64,000 nucleotides of DNA, taken from an uncultured Pelagibacteraceae bacterium (GTDB lineage: Bacteria > Pseudomonadota > Alphaproteobacteria > Pelagibacterales > Pelagibacteraceae). The stretch covers positions 45,071 to 109,070 of the forward strand of contig CACMHW010000003.1 in NCBI GenBank assembly GCA_902613545.1, in the 5' to 3' direction. The notes under the pieces are model-generated. The model did not search any database, was not told the DNA's origin, and saw only the letters and a list, made by a program, of their open reading frames with translations. Below, piece after piece: positions 57,822 through 64,000 of this stretch. Every line of letters begins with the position of its first letter. Position 1 is the stretch's first letter. The position numbers and the translations under genes are program-made.

Positions 57822-58666
57822 TATAATTTTTCTTTATTTTGAACATTTAAATTAACCGTTACGAAAGAGAGCTGATTTGGATCAATGAAAAGATCTACTG
57901 TGCCTTCAGTGTTTGTAATTCCAATAGGTGTACCAGATGTAAATATCCCATCTTTTCCCGATGCAAAAACATTTATATCTTCAATTGTTTCGTAATCCTC
58001 CGGTAAATATTCTAAAATCGGCTTATTTGTCCCGCTACCAGATAATATAGCTTGCGCGCCCTGATTTAAAGTTACTGGAATTCTGCTATTCAGATCATTT
58101 AAAAGTAAAACTCTTGAAGACAAATAGTTTGTTTCAACTACTCTTCCGACTAAATAATTATCTTTAGTTACTGGCATTCCTTTCAAAATACCCGCACGCG
58201 TCCCCTTATTTATGATAATAGATTTTAAAAAAGGACTATTCTTATCGACTAAGACTTTTGCTAGTATAATATTACTTAAATTTTTATTAAAATATTCAGT
58301 TTCTAAAATTTTTTGTAAGTTTTTGTTCTCATCTGTTAAAAATTCAACATTTAATTCAAGTGACTTATATTTTTCTAATTCTAACTTTAATCTTTCATTT
58401 TCCTCTTTTACATTGAAAAAACTTGAAATGTCTTTACCAGCTTGAGGTAAAAATCTTGTTGGAGTAGAGGCTAAAAAAGTTACACGATAAACAACGTCAT
58501 TTAAAAAACTTCTGACTGGTTTAGTAAATTTAACTCCATATACATCTAAAAAAAATATGATTAGAGCTAAAAAAATTAAAGAGAGAACTGAAAATTTTTG
58601 AGCTCCTCCTCTTTGAAGAAGAGCAGAACGAAAAGCTATACTAAAATCATCTCTACTAACTGACAT
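57821..58666 (-). CDS. mreC: Rod shape-determining protein MreC
   Basis: 281 aa; N-terminal TM, coiled coil, VVETNYLSSRVLLLNDLNSRIPV. Confidence 0.92.
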   Translation of the reverse strand: MSVSRDDFSIAFRSALLQRGGAQKFSVLSLIFLALIIFFLDVYGVKFTKPVRSFLNDVVYRVTFLASTPTRFLPQAGKDISSFFNVKEENERLKLELEKYKSLELNVEFLTDENKNLQKILETEYFNKNLSNIILAKVLVDKNSPFLKSIIINKGTRAGILKGMPVTKDNYLVGRVVETNYLSSRVLLLNDLNSRIPVTLNQGAQAILSGSGTNKPILEYLPEDYETIEDINVFASGKDGIFTSGTPIGITNTEGTVDLFIDPNQLSFVTVNLNVQNKEKL

Positions 58667-58683
58667 TTATTCATTTAAATAAA

Positions 58684-61291
<2,608 letters not shown>

Positions 61292-61323
61292 AACTAAATA
61301 ATTGTAAAAATTAAAAGCTTCTC

Positions 61324-61351
61324 ATATTACAATCAAAGCTAGAATTTGCAA
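61324..61351 (-). promoter_or_regulatory. Sigma70-like promoter for leuA-mreB operon segment
   Basis: Minus strand TTGCAA - 16 nt - TAATAT within the ilvC-leuA gap. Confidence 0.45.
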
Positions 61352-61393
61352 ATAATTATGTGGTTCAAGATAGTGTTTTGGACTCAGATCGGG

Positions 61394-62963
<1,570 letters not shown>

Positions 62964-62964
<1 letters not shown>

Positions 62965-64000
62965 TAAACTAAAATTTTCCCTTCATCAGATATTTCTTCA
63001 TCTTCCTCTGGGCCTAAGATCATTTGGTTATGTGGCTTACCCGAAGGTATCATTGGAAAACAATTTTCTGCTTTATCGACAACACAATCAAATATTACTG
63101 GTTTATCAACATTAATCATCTCTTTAATTTTGTCGTCCAATTCTTCAGGTGTTTTTGCTCTTATTCCTACACAACCATAAGACTCAGCTAGTTTAACGAA
63201 GTCTGGAAGAGCAGCAGTGTAACTTTCAGAATAATTTTTTTCATGTAAAAGTTCTTGCCACTGCCTTACCATTCCCATGTATTCGTTATTTAAAATAAAT
63301 ATTTTTATTGGTAACCTGTATTGAACAGCTGTAGACATTTCTTGCATAGTCATTAAGACTGATGCCTCTCCTGCGATATCAACAACAAGTTTTCCAGGAT
63401 TTGCAATTTGAACACCAATTGCTGCTGGAAGTCCGTACCCCATTGTCCCAAGTCCGCCAGATGTCATCCATCTGTTAGGTTTATTGAATTTATAATGCTG
63501 TGCTGCCCACATTTGGTGTTGACCAACCTCTGTCGTAATAAAAGTGTCTTGGTTTTTTGTTAGTTCATACAGCCTTTGTACTGCATGTTGAGGTTTTATA
63601 ACCTTATTGCTATTTATAAAATTTAAAGACTTTTTTTCTCTCCATTTTCCTATTTGCTCCCACCATTTTGATGTTTTCTGTTTGTTAGAACTTACAAAGT
63701 TTTTATTTTTCTCTTTGAATCTTTTATTTAAAGACTTCAAAAGCTCTGTAACATCGCTAACTATAGCAAGGTCAACTTTTATGTTTTTTCCAATTGAAGA
63801 AGGATCAATATCGACATGAATTTTTTTTGAACCAGGTGAAAACTCATCAACCTTTCCGGTAATTCTATCATCAAATCTTGCTCCAATGTTTATCATTAAG
63901 TCACAGTCATGCATCGCGTTATTTGCTTCATAAGTTCCGTGCATACCAAGCATACCCAAAAATTGTGGATCATCGCCAGGATATGCCCCAAGTCCTTGTA
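62964..64000 (-). CDS. ilvI: Acetolactate synthase large subunit, 5' end off window
   Basis: ThDP enzyme; MNIGARFDDRITGKVDEF, GGLGTMGYGLPAAIGVQIANP; frame continues to the window edge. Confidence 0.95.

Overview
This 64 kb window is AT-rich and gene-dense, and looks like part of a SAR11/Pelagibacterales (Alphaproteobacteria) chromosome. That lineage call is inferred from gene content, the very short intergenic gaps and the riboswitch repertoire. I see no rRNA, intact tRNA, CRISPR array, IS element, prophage or integron.

Main blocks, left to right:
- gcvT-gcvH-gcvP under a tandem glycine riboswitch
- EamA, MATE and TerC transporters
- acnA plus an MmgE/PrpD protein
- DUF411, cytochrome c' and cytochrome b561 genes
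- branched-chain-type ABC operon 1 (livH-M-G-F-J)
- a tripartite tricarboxylate transporter (tctC-B-A) downstream of a CsiD/GlaH-like glutarate hydroxylase
- a passenger-less inverse-autotransporter-like barrel with an abutting secreted-protein gene
- branched-chain-type ABC operon 2, with an embedded exported hydrolase and azlCD
- a sulfur/thiol cluster (msrB x2, cysE, gshA, gshB, metY)
- paralogous tandem lipoproteins
- a long ilvI-ilvH-ilvC-leuA-mreB-mreC-mreD-mrdA-rodA-bactofilin run

The most interesting locus is the metY leader (about 47.9-48.18 kb). It has a SAM-II-like aptamer with terminator and a candidate antiterminator, followed by a SAM-V-like pseudoknot next to a Shine-Dalgarno. 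That SD does not serve metY. It serves an unannotated 25-codon uORF, which overlaps a second 15-codon uORF whose stop overlaps the metY start. Two mutually exclusive SD/anti-SD hairpins sit between the two uORF starts. This suggests a layered transcription-attenuation plus translational-relay switch.

Other leads are an 18-aa single-TM micro-ORF abutting csiD, a near-identical 5' leader on unrelated solute-binding protein genes, and a terminator separating a binding-protein gene from its permease genes. All family calls were made by eye from the translations; no searches were run.
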